A stretch of DNA of 64,000 nt from Prostheceraeus crozeri (Eukaryota > Platyhelminthes > Polycladida > Euryleptidae), in contig CAJQUW010012648.1 of the NCBI GenBank assembly GCA_907163375.1, positions 1 to 64,000 on the forward strand. Reading direction: 5' to 3'. This document shows positions 1 to 12,840 of the stretch, in pieces. The first letter of the stretch is position 1, and the number at the start of each line of letters is the position of its first letter. Below the pieces are notes generated by a model, which saw only the letters and a list, made by a program, of their open reading frames with translations, was not told where the DNA came from and made no database searches. Both the position numbers and the translations under genes were made by a program.

Positions 1-2432
1 AATAAATCACTCCAGCTTCATTGATGAAAGGAAATCAAAATATTCATTTTTGCTCTACGATGACGCCCTAAAATATGAGTTTGTCTAAATTGCATAGCAA
101 ATCTCATGACATCATTCAAATAAGTTTACATTTCAGGTACGAGGTTCCTTGTACACAACGTAAATGAAGAGGTAAGTAAAGAGTTAATGTCATAACCGAC
201 AATTCACCGAATCAATCTATAGATGCATGTTTGTAATCATCTAGGTAAATAGCAGATTAGATAACATAAGTTGTTTAGTAAGGTTTAGTCTCCAAAATCA
301 ATTTTGTTGGTCATAAATTCGTTAATTCCAAAGAAAAAAGCTAGTTTAGCAAAATTACGATGAATTCATAAAAGCACGTGTTGCTGTGCATGCTTCGGAA
401 ACTTAGACGCTGAGAAAGACGGATATGCGACGCCCCGATGCCTTTGAGTTGTGGTATTTTTGAAGGATTTTAAGTGTTAGTTAGCTTCACCACTCCACAA
501 ATCCTGAGTAGAGCAAATAAATGTTGCGGCTTGTGCAGATGAAGACCGTGCTGTTTGGAACAGCGAATGACAACAATCCCAGAGGAAGTCCCATTGTGTT
601 GGACAGACAACAAGATTGGTGCGAAGCTGACCTACACGTAAAAACCCGAAAATTTAACGAACGCGACATCGAGCTCTCCAACAGGTGATTGGACACCTTC
701 GGAAATTTAGTGAAGTGAATGAGATGCTGTGCATGTATAGATTTCGAAATGACCATTACGCTACAAATCATGACTATTTTTCTATTTTTCAACAGAACAT
801 TCGATTCCCTGTAAATCTGCTGAATGTTTCGAGTTTTTGCTTTGTGTATGTATTTGTTGTGTTTGACTGTAAAGTCAATGAATATTTTTCTCCAATTGAT
901 GTGAGAGATAACCAGGTTAAGAATTGAAGCAGTCTTTCCTTACTTTTCTGAGGCAATTTTGAATTCCTAAAGAAATCCATGATACTTGATCACCCGATGA
1001 TCACATGTATTGTAAATTAAACGGATCAAGATAAAAACTAGAGAAGAAAGATTGCAAAGCACTCCACTGGCTCATCAGAAGCAGTAGTAGATTTTGAATT
1101 TATCCTTCTGTGCAGTCATGCAGTGAAATCGAATATGACGTCTCAGGCGAAAAATATGGCCAGTCGGCTCCTCAGGACAGTTCTGAGTTCGTATCACCTT
1201 GGAAAATTGAAAACCCTGTAGTAACCACTGCACGAATTCAACACACGGATTCATAATTTTGATAATGGCAACAATAATAGACATAATATTAATTAACGAA
1301 TTGAGTGACAGCAACCGTACATTTTGTTTTCAGTTTTATGAGAAAAGTGCTTAACATTTTCCATTTTTGCAGCTGATTTGTCATTAACCGCAAACCATCG
1401 TAATCATGGTTACCTGGATATGCCACGGTTGACCTTCAGACCTTGGCCCAGGTTAATCATCATTACCATTCAATCAGGATCTTTCGAATATTTGGCACCT
1501 GAGACGGCTTTTCATAAGTATCACGACTTAAATAGGTATTTTCAACGGAATTTGCAATTGCTTGAATTCCAGAAAGCGTAGGCACGTAATGAGCTGGCAG
1601 CTCATTGTACAGACTCATTGTATGTGCGTAAATTGCATTATCGGTTACGCACATCGGTTGCACTTTCGGTTGCATACTTTTGTTTGTGCATCGCTAAATA
1701 CGTGCGTAAGTTTTAAGCTTGTTATTCTACATGGGTCTACCAACAGTTACCACATTTCCTTCCACATAATATTGCACATCTTGTATTTCATGCAAAATGA
1801 AGGCATTTAGCAGCTATAAATTTGTTAGGCTTCGCAGTCTATCAGAATACTTTAAATATAAAAGTCACTCTGAAATGTGAGCTGTCAGCTCAGCATGCTC
1901 ACATTTATGTATCAGGGTCAAAACCTTTCTTTTCAAATCCGCTCTAAAATACTACATATGGCCATAATAGATTACGTAATTTAATATCGGCTTAAGAAAA
2001 ATGGTCAATAGGACTCATACTTGAAAATCAATCCTGATTGAGTGAAAATAGATACTCGCACAAAGTTGTTCATTTTAGAATTTGGGACTCCGACTGATGA
2101 GGTTACAGATTTCATTGAGCGCAAAACCTAAGATTTTGCTAAACCTTGTAAATGAAGAATAACCCTAGAAGTTTCATTTTACTTATGTATTGTCACAATC
2201 GCGTTTCGTCTGCTCTCAGTCGGTGTGACACGCAAAATGAATCAAACTGATTGAAACATGAATACTGTTGGAACATCGATCAAGCAGCGGACAGTCAGTG
2301 GACAAGCTGGCACGAAGTGAATAAGTAAGCTTAGTAGCTAAAGTGGATATGCAGAAAAAATGCTAAAAGAAAGGAAAGATATAAGAAAAGAAAAGACTAA
2401 AATTATAAAATTACAAAAATTATCAATCCGCT
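1..2432. other. intergenic, no gene seen
   Basis: No convincing coding exon, RNA gene or element end was found here; the open frames are short and look random. Two small perfect palindromes lie close together, one of 9-base arms around 1588-1606 and one of 10-base arms around 1620-1653. Confidence 0.5.
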
Positions 2433-2774
2433 TTGTCGCTAGCGCCTCGAGTATGTGCAACTGCCGGGGGCTGTGATGACGGTAGAGTACCTTGAAGAAA
2501 AACCTCGTCTATTAAGCAGTAGTGCCACATGTTTGCAGATGCTACATGATGGAGCTTTGAGGAGTCGTCTTTTCATCTCCGCATTAATGAGCACATCCCA
2601 CAGTGGCTCAACACCACTGAAAAGAAGCCCTCAAGGTCAAACAAGATTGCTCAAAGCTCCATCACGAAGCATCTGCAAACGTGTGGCGCTACTGCTCAAC
2701 AGGCGAGGTTCTTCAAGGTACTTTACCGTCATCACAGCCCTGGAACTTACGCATACTCAAGACGCTAGCGATAA
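2433..2774. repeat. long foldback (inverted repeat)
   Basis: Two arms of about 125 bases (2433-2561 and 2650-2774) are reverse complements at roughly 85% identity with a small indel, around an 88-base loop. The arms begin with a shared word, TCGCTAGCG, near both outer ends. No protein signature or target duplication was recognised. A transcript would form a long hairpin. It is most likely a foldback or MITE-type element of moderate age; an accidental inverted duplication is the alternative. Confidence 0.75.
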
Positions 2775-4554
2775 AACGGCTTATACCACACATGTGTATA
2801 ATCGCTTTAATTTTGCTAAATCGTGTTTTGAGCTATATTCTCAAATCTGCATTCAACCTTCACGAAGTGAATTAGCATTCTCAATCTGTCTGCAGCCATC
2901 GGGAAAAAGGCAATATTACAACAGATGTGTTTAATGTCGATAATACGAACAAATATAATTTCGAATACAAATTGTTTTCAAAAAAATCAAATGGATTGTT
3001 TGGAAATATATGATCATAAACAGGCGTCAAAATATTGAACAAGGACACTCTGGATTATGAAATCTTGCGGAAGACTCTCAAAAATGATGCACAATGACTC
3101 AACAAGGAAAGTTTGCGTGTACACGTCAATTCCAGAACAAGAAACAATCGAATACGTAATTACAAGCATATACACGGCATCCAAGATGTTTGAGATCCTT
3201 TCAGCCATAGAGTCACAAAGCCCCTTTCCTTGGGAAGGAGAGCGAGCTGTTGACGTAATCATCTCAACGTCTTTGTGGGCCTTATCTGCTCAAAGGTCAG
3301 TCATTTGTTTGACATTTTCAATACGTAATGATTAATTTAAAATATAGCTATTTGCATCAAAGCTCTTCAATTTCATTACAGACCGGTTTCACGGTTTTAC
3401 CAAATAAATGCTTTTTTATCAATTGAATTAAAATGCACTGAACAGGACTTCCACGCATGTAGGGCCATTGTCTAGTCAAAGTGCCACGTTCCCTTGTTTC
3501 ACACTATGTAGTAACGTTTATTAATAGATAGAGGAAATGAACAAGACAGCAAGGTTCACGAGCTCCTTGTGCAAAATAGTTTTGATAATAAATACTGAAT
3601 TATAGGAACGATCTAAGCAACATCAAAAATTTTCAGCTAGATTATCAATTGCCTCTTGAAGATCAGTCTAAATGAGCCTGCTTTCAAACAGTAGCATGTG
3701 ATTGATTTTCTTGACAGAATCATGGGCCTATTTGATTTTTATTTCGAAGCCTTCATTAAGAAACAGACTCTTTTGTGGAGATCATTTTGACCACGAACTG
3801 AGACACAAAGCATACAGAATGTGACATAATGCGTTTTGGACTTGGTTATCATAACCGCATGTCTAGAAAAAAACACAAGCATAGTCACAAGAGAGAGACT
3901 GTTGCCGAATATTTCATCGCGTGGCAAGCATTCAGGTTTTCTGCAACAAAGATAATTGACTTTTACACTAAAGATCTAACCTCAGGAACACTTTCAGAAA
4001 TCTACATTTCGATTTACCGCTAAACATCTTTTGAGAAAGTATTCTTGCAGCCATGCAATGGACATTTAGTAAATGACTTAATTTATTGAAAATCACAATG
4101 ATTTTACCAACGAATGACCACTATCAGACAACAATTGTCTTCAAAAAATACTTTATAGTTGATTTTACATTCATATTAGGTTTTGCTTCTCATCATTGAT
4201 TACGCAAATGGAAAGGAATTCCTTTTACTCAAAGAAAATAAGATTGCAACTAAATCAAGGACTTAACTTTCTTCTTTTCATATGCTAAAATGTTGCATCT
4301 TTGGTTGTTTCATCAAAGAGTCGTTCCTTGAGACAACTCAGACTTGTGTGCATCCACCGGATGAATTACATGAAATTAATTATGAATTTCCATCATATGA
4401 ACTTCAATGATTACAATGAGAAACTAGTGACATAGCGGTAACTAGTATCCAGAAAATTTCCGCTCTTTGAATTAACAAGACAGTCAACTTTATAATAAGT
4501 TTCTTCACGACTCTTTATAAAAAGTAATGGAGATTACTGTAAGTTATGTCAATG
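2775..4554. other. intergenic, nothing recognised
   Basis: AT-rich sequence without recognisable genes or repeat ends. An open frame at 3057-3335 has a protein-like look but no motif and no convincing splice signals, so it is not called. Confidence 0.45.
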
Positions 4555-4732
4555 CAGTGAAATCTCTATAAGTTGACCACATACATTAAAATGGCCCCAA
4601 TATGGAGGTGGTCCATAAAAAAGAGGTCAAATTAGTATTAAAAAATTGTTACTTAATATCTCCACAGGAAGGCGCGAAGTGGTCCTATTAGGCGATCTGC
4701 TTATAGAGGTGGACAGGAAGGGAGTTTCACTG
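4555..4732. mobile_element. pogo/Tigger-like MITE
   Basis: A 178-base element bounded by CAGTGAAA on the left and TTTCACTG on the right. Just inside, both ends carry related words (CTCTATAAGTTGACC on the left; GCTTATAGAGGTGGAC on the right), the layout of pogo/Tigger termini. The right flank is TA, but the left flank is TG, so the expected TA duplication is intact on one side only. It has no coding capacity. Family assignment rests on terminal resemblance alone. Confidence 0.6.
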
Positions 4733-5139
4733 TACAACATTTTTTATGCTATGTTTCAATGACAACTGGATTTCATAAATTTTAAAGTTGATAGCTTTAC
4801 TCGAATGGATGCGTGGTACAGCTTTGACTTTTCAAACATCGCAAATTAGATAATGTATGCAGCTTCATAGTGATCATCAAAGCGGCAAGAAATATTCAAC
4901 AATTCTTGTGAGTTTTGAGAAAATCATTTGCAGAGGAAAGAAAGCAAATATCAACTGGATAAAAAGTGACTCTAATAGTAAAAGTTGTATTCTTCAATCA
5001 TTTCATTTATTCACTTATTTTACTGCAGGCTTCACTTATCTTTGTGATCATCATCAACGTATTCTATCAGTTAGAAGAGCGCGGACTATTTTAATTGTAT
5101 TGTACATACTGGTGCGTTTAAGCTAAAGATAAAGAATAC
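4733..5139. other. intergenic spacer
   Basis: No gene or repeat recognised between the MITE on the left and the hAT-like element on the right. Confidence 0.45.
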
Positions 5140-5903
5140 CAGGGGCGCAGCATTTAGGGGGTCAGGGGGTCCGACCCCCTCCAGAATTTTCCAAAGAGGG
5201 TCGGACCCCTGTTGGAACGGCGTGATTTCCATTTTCCATGCCTCTTTGTCACCTTTAACTAAATTACGAAAATCATTTTTGCCCATCTTGCCAAACAAAT
5301 TATCCATCTGTGAACTATTCTGTCCCGTAAGCTGTAGAAAAGCCTCGTGAAACACGCATAATCATGCCGGAGGAGACCGTGTGCTTTGATAAACCTACAT
5401 ATCTGGAATTTCGACTAATTCTTCATCCGTTTCACTTTATTTTTGTCAACTTAGAACATGCAAATAGCAATGTTAAGAAAGACTTTCATTCCATAGACTG
5501 GCACATTCTTATTATGAGATAAGTCAAGACATCTGGCATTGTCATAAAGTCTTAAAGCGTCAACGCGTTACATGTGCAACACCTACTGTGCAATGCATTA
5601 GTGAGACACGAGATCCCATTTGGCGGGCATTGATTTATTCAATGCTTGATTTGTGAGAAGTGTATGTGAACTGTGAAGCATTGCTATTCGAATTCATTTT
5701 CGAATTCATTACTGACAAGAATCTTCAGACAACAGGGATATCTACATCAATGAACTATGAGCGATTCTGCCTGATAAACAAGTCAATACTGGAAAGCAAT
5801 TACGTAATTTTCATAATATATCATGGATTGATTTTTTACGATATTTTATCTGAAAATTTGTCGGACCCCCCCCCCTAGGAAAAATTCGCTGCTGCGCCCC
5901 TGA
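5140..5903. mobile_element. non-autonomous hAT-like element
   Basis: A 764-base element with perfect 13-base terminal inverted repeats (CAGGGGCGCAGCA at both ends). The flanking 8-mers are AAGAATAC at 5132-5139 and AAGAACAC at 5904-5911, a 7/8 match and the target-duplication size of hAT elements. Runs of G and C lie just inside both ends (about 5157-5180 and 5865-5877). No transposase was recognised, so it was mobilised in trans. Known for the family: 8-base duplications and CAGGGG-type ends; seen here: both. Confidence 0.8.
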
Positions 5904-7170
5904 AGAACACTGTTGAAAATAATTTCAAGAACGTACAGACTTGTGCGGTTCAGATAATCAATCGGCAGAGCCGGGTAGTGCTAGAAAATTGCATTTGAAG
6001 ATGTTTCAAAACACTATCAATTAGACGACACCTAATTCGAGTTATACAGTATGTAGAATTCGGCCTCTCATATCAATTTGATTCATTAAAAGATTCTTCA
6101 GGTTTTTCCTTCTTGTCAATTTAATGTAACTTTCTATCAAAACGAAGGTTGCATGAAAGCACATCGACCCTTACAAGAAGATATAAATGCATTCCATTCT
6201 ACACCTGAAAAACAGCAGAAAGTTTTACTCCGCATATCTCATAGCTTCTGAAATCGCGCTTTGATTAAGGTTGTAGACAAAAAGGTTGCCTACTTAAAAT
6301 CAGAGTTCATTTTAGACAACCTTCCATTGACGTTGATCACACAGGTAAGTGAAACATGTTTGGTATTCTTGTAAGAAATCTTTGGCTAAGTGTCCTCCCA
6401 TTTTTCAATTGAGGATCCGACTCAATATTTAATAATTCTATTCATATCGTTGTTGCAAAAAGCAGCATTTATTAATTATTGCAGACGCACTAACTTAGGC
6501 GGTTTGCCAGTACAGTGTTTTATAGTGATATTCAATTAATGCTCGTAGAAGCTAACTTTTACAAGTTTGCACTAACTTGTCGATTGCAAATCTCAAATTT
6601 ACCCGGGTATGGCTGCAACTTTAAATATGGAGTTGTGTCGATGTTGAGAGATGTGAACTAGGCCTGCTGATGATTCCTGGTATTGGATGAAACAGCAGCT
6701 ATTCAAGTCTGCTCCCATTTTTCAGCTGAGGATGCAACTCAATATTTAATTATTCTATTTACATTCAGTATCGGTTATATTCACTTTATATGTACATTCT
6801 CGCAACCTCTTATGCAATTAATCTGTCTGAAGAGAAACAATGTATTTTTGACTCTTTGGCAATCTTTCGTGCACCTCCTTGATAATCTCATTTTGACTGA
6901 GGATTGAGCACGCACGGTTTAGCATTTGCTAACGTTGCTCCTTTCCGTGTAACGTGAAAAGTGATGATAATTTATCTTTGCTAGCATTAGCCAAATCTAC
7001 TTTTATGTAATGTACTTTGATTTTGATGTTATCTTGACAATCTCGAGAAACTTCATCATCACAATCTTTTAAGGCGTGTCTCCGAACTCACTTATTCAAT
7101 CAGCTTCAGACGACAACGCTCCAATTTGAATCAAACCTGTTACTTGTCAAGGTGTACACGCAAAGGCACA
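5904..7170. other. intergenic, downstream of the membrane-protein gene
   Basis: No exon recognised. It holds a short direct repeat (separate entry). An AATAAA hexamer on the minus strand at 6468-6473 could serve the gene ending at 7171, but 700 bases is a long 3' UTR and nothing else supports it. Confidence 0.4.
6405..6765 (+). repeat. pair of short direct repeats
   Basis: About 50 bases around 6405-6455 recur around 6713-6765 with several changes; both contain a CCATTTTTCA word followed by GAGGAT and a CTCAATATTTAAT word. The spacing is about 310 bases. This looks like a local duplication; no element was recognised. Confidence 0.55.
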
Positions 7171-7890
7171 TCAGACGTCTCCCACGGTGGTGTAAATGAT
7201 CACAACAACCACCGCTAAAAGAAAAGTCACTCCCAGAGTAACAAAAATAATATTCAATACCCTTCTCAATTGCGGAAGCTGCATGTCTTGTAACTGATAG
7301 AGCTGACTGCTGTCTTTCACACGCTTATCTTCAAGTAGTCTGATAACTTTGTCCAACGTACTATTTCGTCTTGGACGTCTAAATCTTCTTCGACGCTTCT
7401 TCTTTGGCACTCCATCTTCTCCCTGGCCTTCCCCATTCTCGGCGATATTCTCGCCTGGGGCAGGCTCTAATTCGACGATGACGTGGCCTTCTTCATGCCG
7501 TACATGTACAGCTCGCGTTCCATTAGGGATCTGTCTCAGTGCGTCACTCGCAGGGAACACCAAACTTCCAGGTCTCGGCGGTTGTTCTGACTGAGCTCGA
7601 CTAAGGCTGATACCACTAGACTGTATGGCGTCTGCAGCGGCGTCGACGAACCGCTGCATGCTGGAGATTCCTGTCGGCCGACCGTGGACCGTGGAATGGC
7701 CCTCACCGCGACGAACAGGACTTTGTCTTGGGCTGTCAGGAGTCAATCGAGGGGAAGAGAGATCTGCACGTAAGCCGCCCGGGGATGGACTTCCTCCTGA
7801 GGCATTACGATGAGTCTTGGCACGGATTTGGGCATAAGAAGGCGGAATAAAGAACTCAGTTGCACATGGCTGACTAGGACGCGATGCCAT
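7171..7890 (-). CDS. predicted tail-anchored membrane protein, unknown function
   Basis: An intronless frame encoding 239 residues. The ATG at 7888-7890 has a strong Kozak context (A at -3, G at +4). The first 60 residues are Pro/Ser/Arg-rich and include a PPSY motif (about 16-19) and several SP sites. Residues 163-175 are a run of Lys/Arg. Residues 211-234 form one hydrophobic segment followed by only five residues, so it reads as a C-terminal anchor with the bulk in the cytosol; no signal peptide is seen. It is richer in GC than the surrounding DNA, which supports real coding. I do not recognise the family. It could instead be the last exon of a longer gene, but the promoter-like upstream region argues for a complete frame. 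Confidence 0.72.
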   Translation of the reverse strand: MASRPSQPCATEFFIPPSYAQIRAKTHRNASGGSPSPGGLRADLSSPRLTPDSPRQSPVRRGEGHSTVHGRPTGISSMQRFVDAAADAIQSSGISLSRAQSEQPPRPGSLVFPASDALRQIPNGTRAVHVRHEEGHVIVELEPAPGENIAENGEGQGEDGVPKKKRRRRFRRPRRNSTLDKVIRLLEDKRVKDSSQLYQLQDMQLPQLRRVLNIIFVTLGVTFLLAVVVVIIYTTVGDV

Positions 7891-8021
7891 GATGTTCAGG
7901 AATGACACAGGAGAAACGAAGACATGAGGAGATATGGGATAGATGTCAAGTGCCGCTCGGATGTTGATCGGTAAAGCGTCGGGCGATCATAGGCTGCAAT
8001 AGGACGGCAGCAGGGAAGTGC

Positions 8022-8029
8022 TGATTGGC
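8022..8029 (-). promoter_or_regulatory. CCAAT box upstream of the membrane-protein gene
   Basis: GCCAATCA on the minus strand, about 130 bases before the ATG of the 239-residue protein, in locally GC-richer sequence. This is a normal place for an NF-Y site. No TATA box is evident. The call depends on that frame being a real gene. Confidence 0.35.
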
Positions 8030-8099
8030 TCTTGCGGAGAGAGGTGATCGCAATCTTGATAATATAATCCCTTACATTCAATTATTCTATTCAAATTGG

Positions 8100-9555
8100 A
8101 GTGAAAGTCGACAGAAGAATCGTATAAGTTAAGATCAAGAAAATACTTTGAAATGCACCGCTAACTGACAGACAAGCATCTTCCCTTTTACACTACTAGT
8201 AGTAGTTAGTTAATAAAATACTTCAGATTCAGTCGGGATCTATGAATTTCATTCTTCACGTGTTTCGATTCTACAGTTTCATAGTGGGCCTAATTCACCT
8301 TCGATGTCGAGAATCGTGACGAGTGGGGGGTCTGGCCAACTTCCGAAAATTGAGGTGGAGAAGAAAAGTATCCATCATCCATAAAAGAAATACTTTTATG
8401 ACATATCTGAGGAATTGGCATATAAAGGAAATCGTTAGTCGAACTGTCTTACACATCTCCCTGCAATAAGCGCTTGGCAATACAGTTTCAAGGACTTATA
8501 AAAGAGCGAGGGAATTACATCATGATAGTTTGTATGAAAATTCATATTTTACGGATGAATAGTACTGTGCCATACATTTTTAGGTTAGAAAAGATCGGGC
8601 GGCATGGTCTCACTAAAAGAAGTCGGACCAAGAGAATCGGGGGCTGGCATCTCCTTGGAAATGAGGAACGAGGCAAGGTAGGAGGATTGCGTCTCCCCAG
8701 AACAGCCGGACTGGACAGGACGGCTACATAAAACATGTTTGTTCCATAAAATAGCTGACCGCTGCCAGTTTTCGGTCGTTTTAGTAAACGAATCGGATCA
8801 TTGACAGGTGAGTCGAGAATTTAGGTGGAGATCGGTATGTTTGACTGCTGGACGCTTTCTTTCTGGTTCACTGTAACAAGACCTTTGACTTATGCCTTTG
8901 GAACTGCGCATAGGCGCAAGACAGCTTGGAGAAAGAGCTCCGGAATTCTCACTAGCGTGATAATTTGCTGCTTGAATGCACCCTGTAATAAATCTCTTTT
9001 ATAAGTTCTTCCATAATAATAAGATTGTTATGTGTACAATTTGATGTACAAGGAGGCATTGATTCAACTTAGTTGTACATTGAAAAGATCTCAATCACAC
9101 GCACCTGTATTGTGGAAGATTTTCTTTCTAATCTGACCGTTGCAACATGTGTATGCAAACTGATATTGGCTTCTACGTCAAATGACCCACGAACGTGACT
9201 ATAAAGAAGAAAGATGACTTAAGGATGCCATAGCTTTCAAAATATTTATAAAAAATACGCAAAGATACTTTGTGCCGTATTTGTCCACAATAGTCGTAAT
9301 AGCGGATGCATTTTGAATGAATTTCATTTTTTAAATAATGTTTCCGAAATAGTATTATACTTCGTCCTTATGAAGAGGTCATCATTTGATCGCTCTCTCT
9401 CTTTAATTATTGTCTTTATGCAATTGCTGACTTATTTAATGCTTATTAAACTCGACAGTCAAATGCTGATGTTTGCGGTTCCCAATGGATGACGTCTGTT
9501 GTTTATGATCTCTACCTCTTACCTAGTAGCAATGATGCGAAGCCATGATTCGTCC
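8100..9555. other. intergenic, nothing recognised
   Basis: No gene, RNA or element end identified. Two overlapping open frames on opposite strands near 8474-8736 are short, mirror each other and lack motifs. Confidence 0.45.
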
Positions 9556-11105
9556 CGAACCAAGGTTAGGTAAAATCTTTGGGTAAAATATTGAGTTTGA
9601 TTGGCCTACCCAAGATATTGGGTAGGTTCCCAAGATCAAATACCCAAGATCGAAAAATCAGAGCCCAAGATTGTGAGATTATCACTATTTTTGATCCTTT
9701 TTGGTAGTTGTTTTCCCATAACATTAAGTGATCAACATTTTTGTTAACATATGTTTTACTTGTGTATTTGAATTGAATATCTTATTTTTGGGAGAATTCA
9801 TTCTATACATGTTTTTCTAAGTCCTTTAGTGTAGGCTAACATACATGCGTTATACAAGCATCTCTAAAAACTGAGATAGTATATCGTATCAACACGTATG
9901 CTGGTCAAGTGACTTCTGATAAATGTACTTAAGTTTCTGTAAACATGATTTATTCACACCCTTCATATTTAGCACTAATTTAATCATTTTCTAATCTATA
10001 TTATGATTTTTGATTGATTTGATTCTTATAAATATCATTCAGACTGTGTTGATTGATAAAAAAATTAGAACTGACATAAATCCTACACCATTCTAAAGCC
10101 TATTGATAGACAATTCTTCCCAGCATAACTAAAAATCTGTCGATATGTTAGTGAGTAGTATCGGTTAGCGTATTTTCGTACTTTTTGAGATAAAATTCAG
10201 TAATATTTCAGCTTTGAATATTTCATTTCGGGTTAGAATCTATCACATTTCGCCCTTAAAGACAGTCAAATTGAATTGCAATATTTAGAGTTAATAATAT
10301 CAGTTACAGTTGATGATGCCTTACTGAGTAGTATGATAAGTATACAATTGTATATTTTAGGAAATAGTTAAATTTTTTCCATGTTTTTTCTGCGCAAAAG
10401 TAATTAAGTAATCGTTTTTCGATTCGCTCAAATCCAGTAAGCTGCTTGTGCATGTATTAGTCGATTGAATGAGCAGAATGATTTGTACTGATTATCAGTT
10501 TTTGCGCATATGGGATTTGATGGCAGGATTCGTCCGGCGAATAATTTATGCATACACGTGTATGCATGCTTCACAACATGCTGTTGGCTCACTCAACCCT
10601 TATGGATGTTAGATACCAAGACTCCAATATCACCAAGCAGTATTATATATTTCTATGCTTGATTTGATCTAAATGCATGCAAGACCATGGACTTCTATAT
10701 ACATCAGACGAAGTATGCATCAACAGCTTGCGTGATTACCATTCTCATTTTCAACTGATATAGTGACATGTGTGATTATTCAATATCTAAATAAAAGTTT
10801 AATTCAACGACCTGATGCATGAAACTTCAAAATCACTTGCAATCATTGCAATAGAAATATCGTTTACCATCGATGCCGCATTTTACATGGCAATATTCCT
10901 TGCAAATGCACACCGCTACTGTCATGCTTTTGACAAATGCAGAGCCGCCTTTGAGACTCGGAAATGGAATTGATTGGTTTTTTAGGAGACACAGGCTTAC
11001 ATAGCGAAAATAGAAAATCGGTTTGGATACCTACCCAAGACCCAAGATTTTCATGAAACTCAAGAGTCAGGACCCAATCTTGCTCGAACAGTCACATCTA
11101 GGTTT
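9556..11105. repeat. possible non-autonomous element with ACCCAAGA-rich inverted ends
   Basis: The left end (about 9560-9645) and right end (about 11015-11100) share, in inverted orientation, a GAGTTT word, then TTGGGTAGGT, then CCAA. Several further CCCAAGAT copies lie in the left end, including a palindrome CTACCCAAGATATTGGGTAG. The interior is very AT-rich and non-coding. No clean target duplication was found, so this is a weak call; microsatellite-like drift of one word is the alternative. Confidence 0.35.
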
Positions 11106-12840
11106 AGAACTGTGCCATTATCTTAATGTGAGGACAATGGTAACAAATGCCAGTAACATGTAGCAAATCCCACAACAAAAATTGGAACTATGCAACCCGA
11201 CGAATCCATCTCTGTGATGCAACCGCTACTTGTACATCTAATTTTGATGACTACCATACTGATAAATGACTGTCAGGAGCAATGCCGTGCCTCTGAGTGA
11301 GTCATCTAAGCTTCACTCTACCCATACCCGCCCGTACCCACAAAGTCTCCAATGGCAATCACACGTACCCCGGGGATGCGGATATAGCCGCAGGTCACTT
11401 GCTCAAACTTCACTATAGATACACATTGCTAGCGAATTTGTGCTTCATTGCATAGTCTCTATAATCGCCTTCTAATAGGCTACTCAACAATTTTTTACAA
11501 TTTTATGTCTCTATCTCAAGGTCAAGGTTGAAGTTGACGTCAAGGTCATATGAAAACATTTAAAGAATCAGAATTACGCAATTACAGAACATGATTAGCA
11601 TCAAGCTGCTCGATTTCGCCACAATGTCTTTATGCAATCCTTCTTTTAGTGAAATACAGCAGAGCTCGAGACGTTTCCTTACAACATTCCACGAGTTGTC
11701 GTCTCAGAATAGGAATTAAATCCTGATTCCCACCACTGAAGGAAAATAAAGTGGTTCATTCAGTAGGAGATCATCGGAATAATTCTAAGAGTGCTAATGT
11801 TTCTATTTTAGCTTCAGTCTGACGTTGAAGAACTCCCTTGCGTCGACTTAAGTCAATTTGCATTTAGATATGAATTTAACGAAAAGCTGCAATACTACCA
11901 GTCATGCTCAAACTTGAATGAATCCTTTTGTTGCATCTCTCTATTGACAATGCGCATATTCCAATTTCCCACCAAAATTCTGAGCGATGTAATTATCTAC
12001 AAATTAATCGGCTCAATTAGATATACTTTTACTTTTAAATCACACGAAATTTTGTTTAAATGAAAGTTTTTGTTTATTTAATAACATCTGTTGTTCGTCC
12101 GGATGACAATGCGATATCCTTGGGGATGAAGTTATCGGTTTGAGTGGGTAAATTCTTCAAAATCATGATGTTCGTTTTAAAAGCTAAGATAATGGAGCAA
12201 TAAGTATTTACTTTGAGCAGGGTATGTCAAAATAAATGCATTGCAATAAATCAACTGTTGAAACAGATGACTGCAATTAATTGATTGCTAAAGCCAGAAA
12301 TATAATTAATTGATTGATTCAAGATTCAAGATTTATATATTTTTCACTACATCTGGGATGCATGTGACGCATTAATTGATCAGTAGTGAAATGGAAATAT
12401 TGGAAATCTTGAAAGCATAGAAACATATTATTTATCTGAACTTGAATAGAATGGAAATTGACTCAAGGTCGCCACACATCTCGGTAAATTAAGTTGCGGC
12501 ATGAACCACCAATGAAAAGCTTAGAATTGCACATGTGACTAATTCTAATCCAATGATTCAGCAGTTGACAAGTGTATCTAGGTGGAAATGCGCACGATTT
12601 CTGCGCCACTATTGTCTATTGCATGAAGGTTTACCTCCAATCTAGGGATTTCATCGTTGTCAGTATCTATATGTGAAAGAGTGGTGACTGGATATGGTAT
12701 AGCGATCTAATCTATTAAGAATAACAACAGCACCTGCATCCAGGCGACCTCGGAGAATCGATTACGCAATTTAGTATCTCTGACTTTTCACGAGGCTATA
12801 TTGCTATATGCACCGTTCCTAGCACCACCATGAAAAGCAG
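11106..12840. other. intergenic, nothing recognised
   Basis: AT-rich, with many TTAATTGA-type words near 12240-12380 but no gene or repeat boundary. Confidence 0.45.

Noticed and set aside
2087-2110. CTGATGAGG word considered as another hammerhead
   Set aside because: No following stem, GAA box or cleavage triplet in the right place.
2455-2934. 159-codon open frame
   Set aside because: It runs through both arms and the loop of a foldback repeat, has no motif, and its shorter overlapping frame is equally open.
3057-3335. 92-codon open frame with protein-like composition
   Set aside because: No motif, no convincing acceptor or donor, and open frames of this size are expected by chance in 64 kb.
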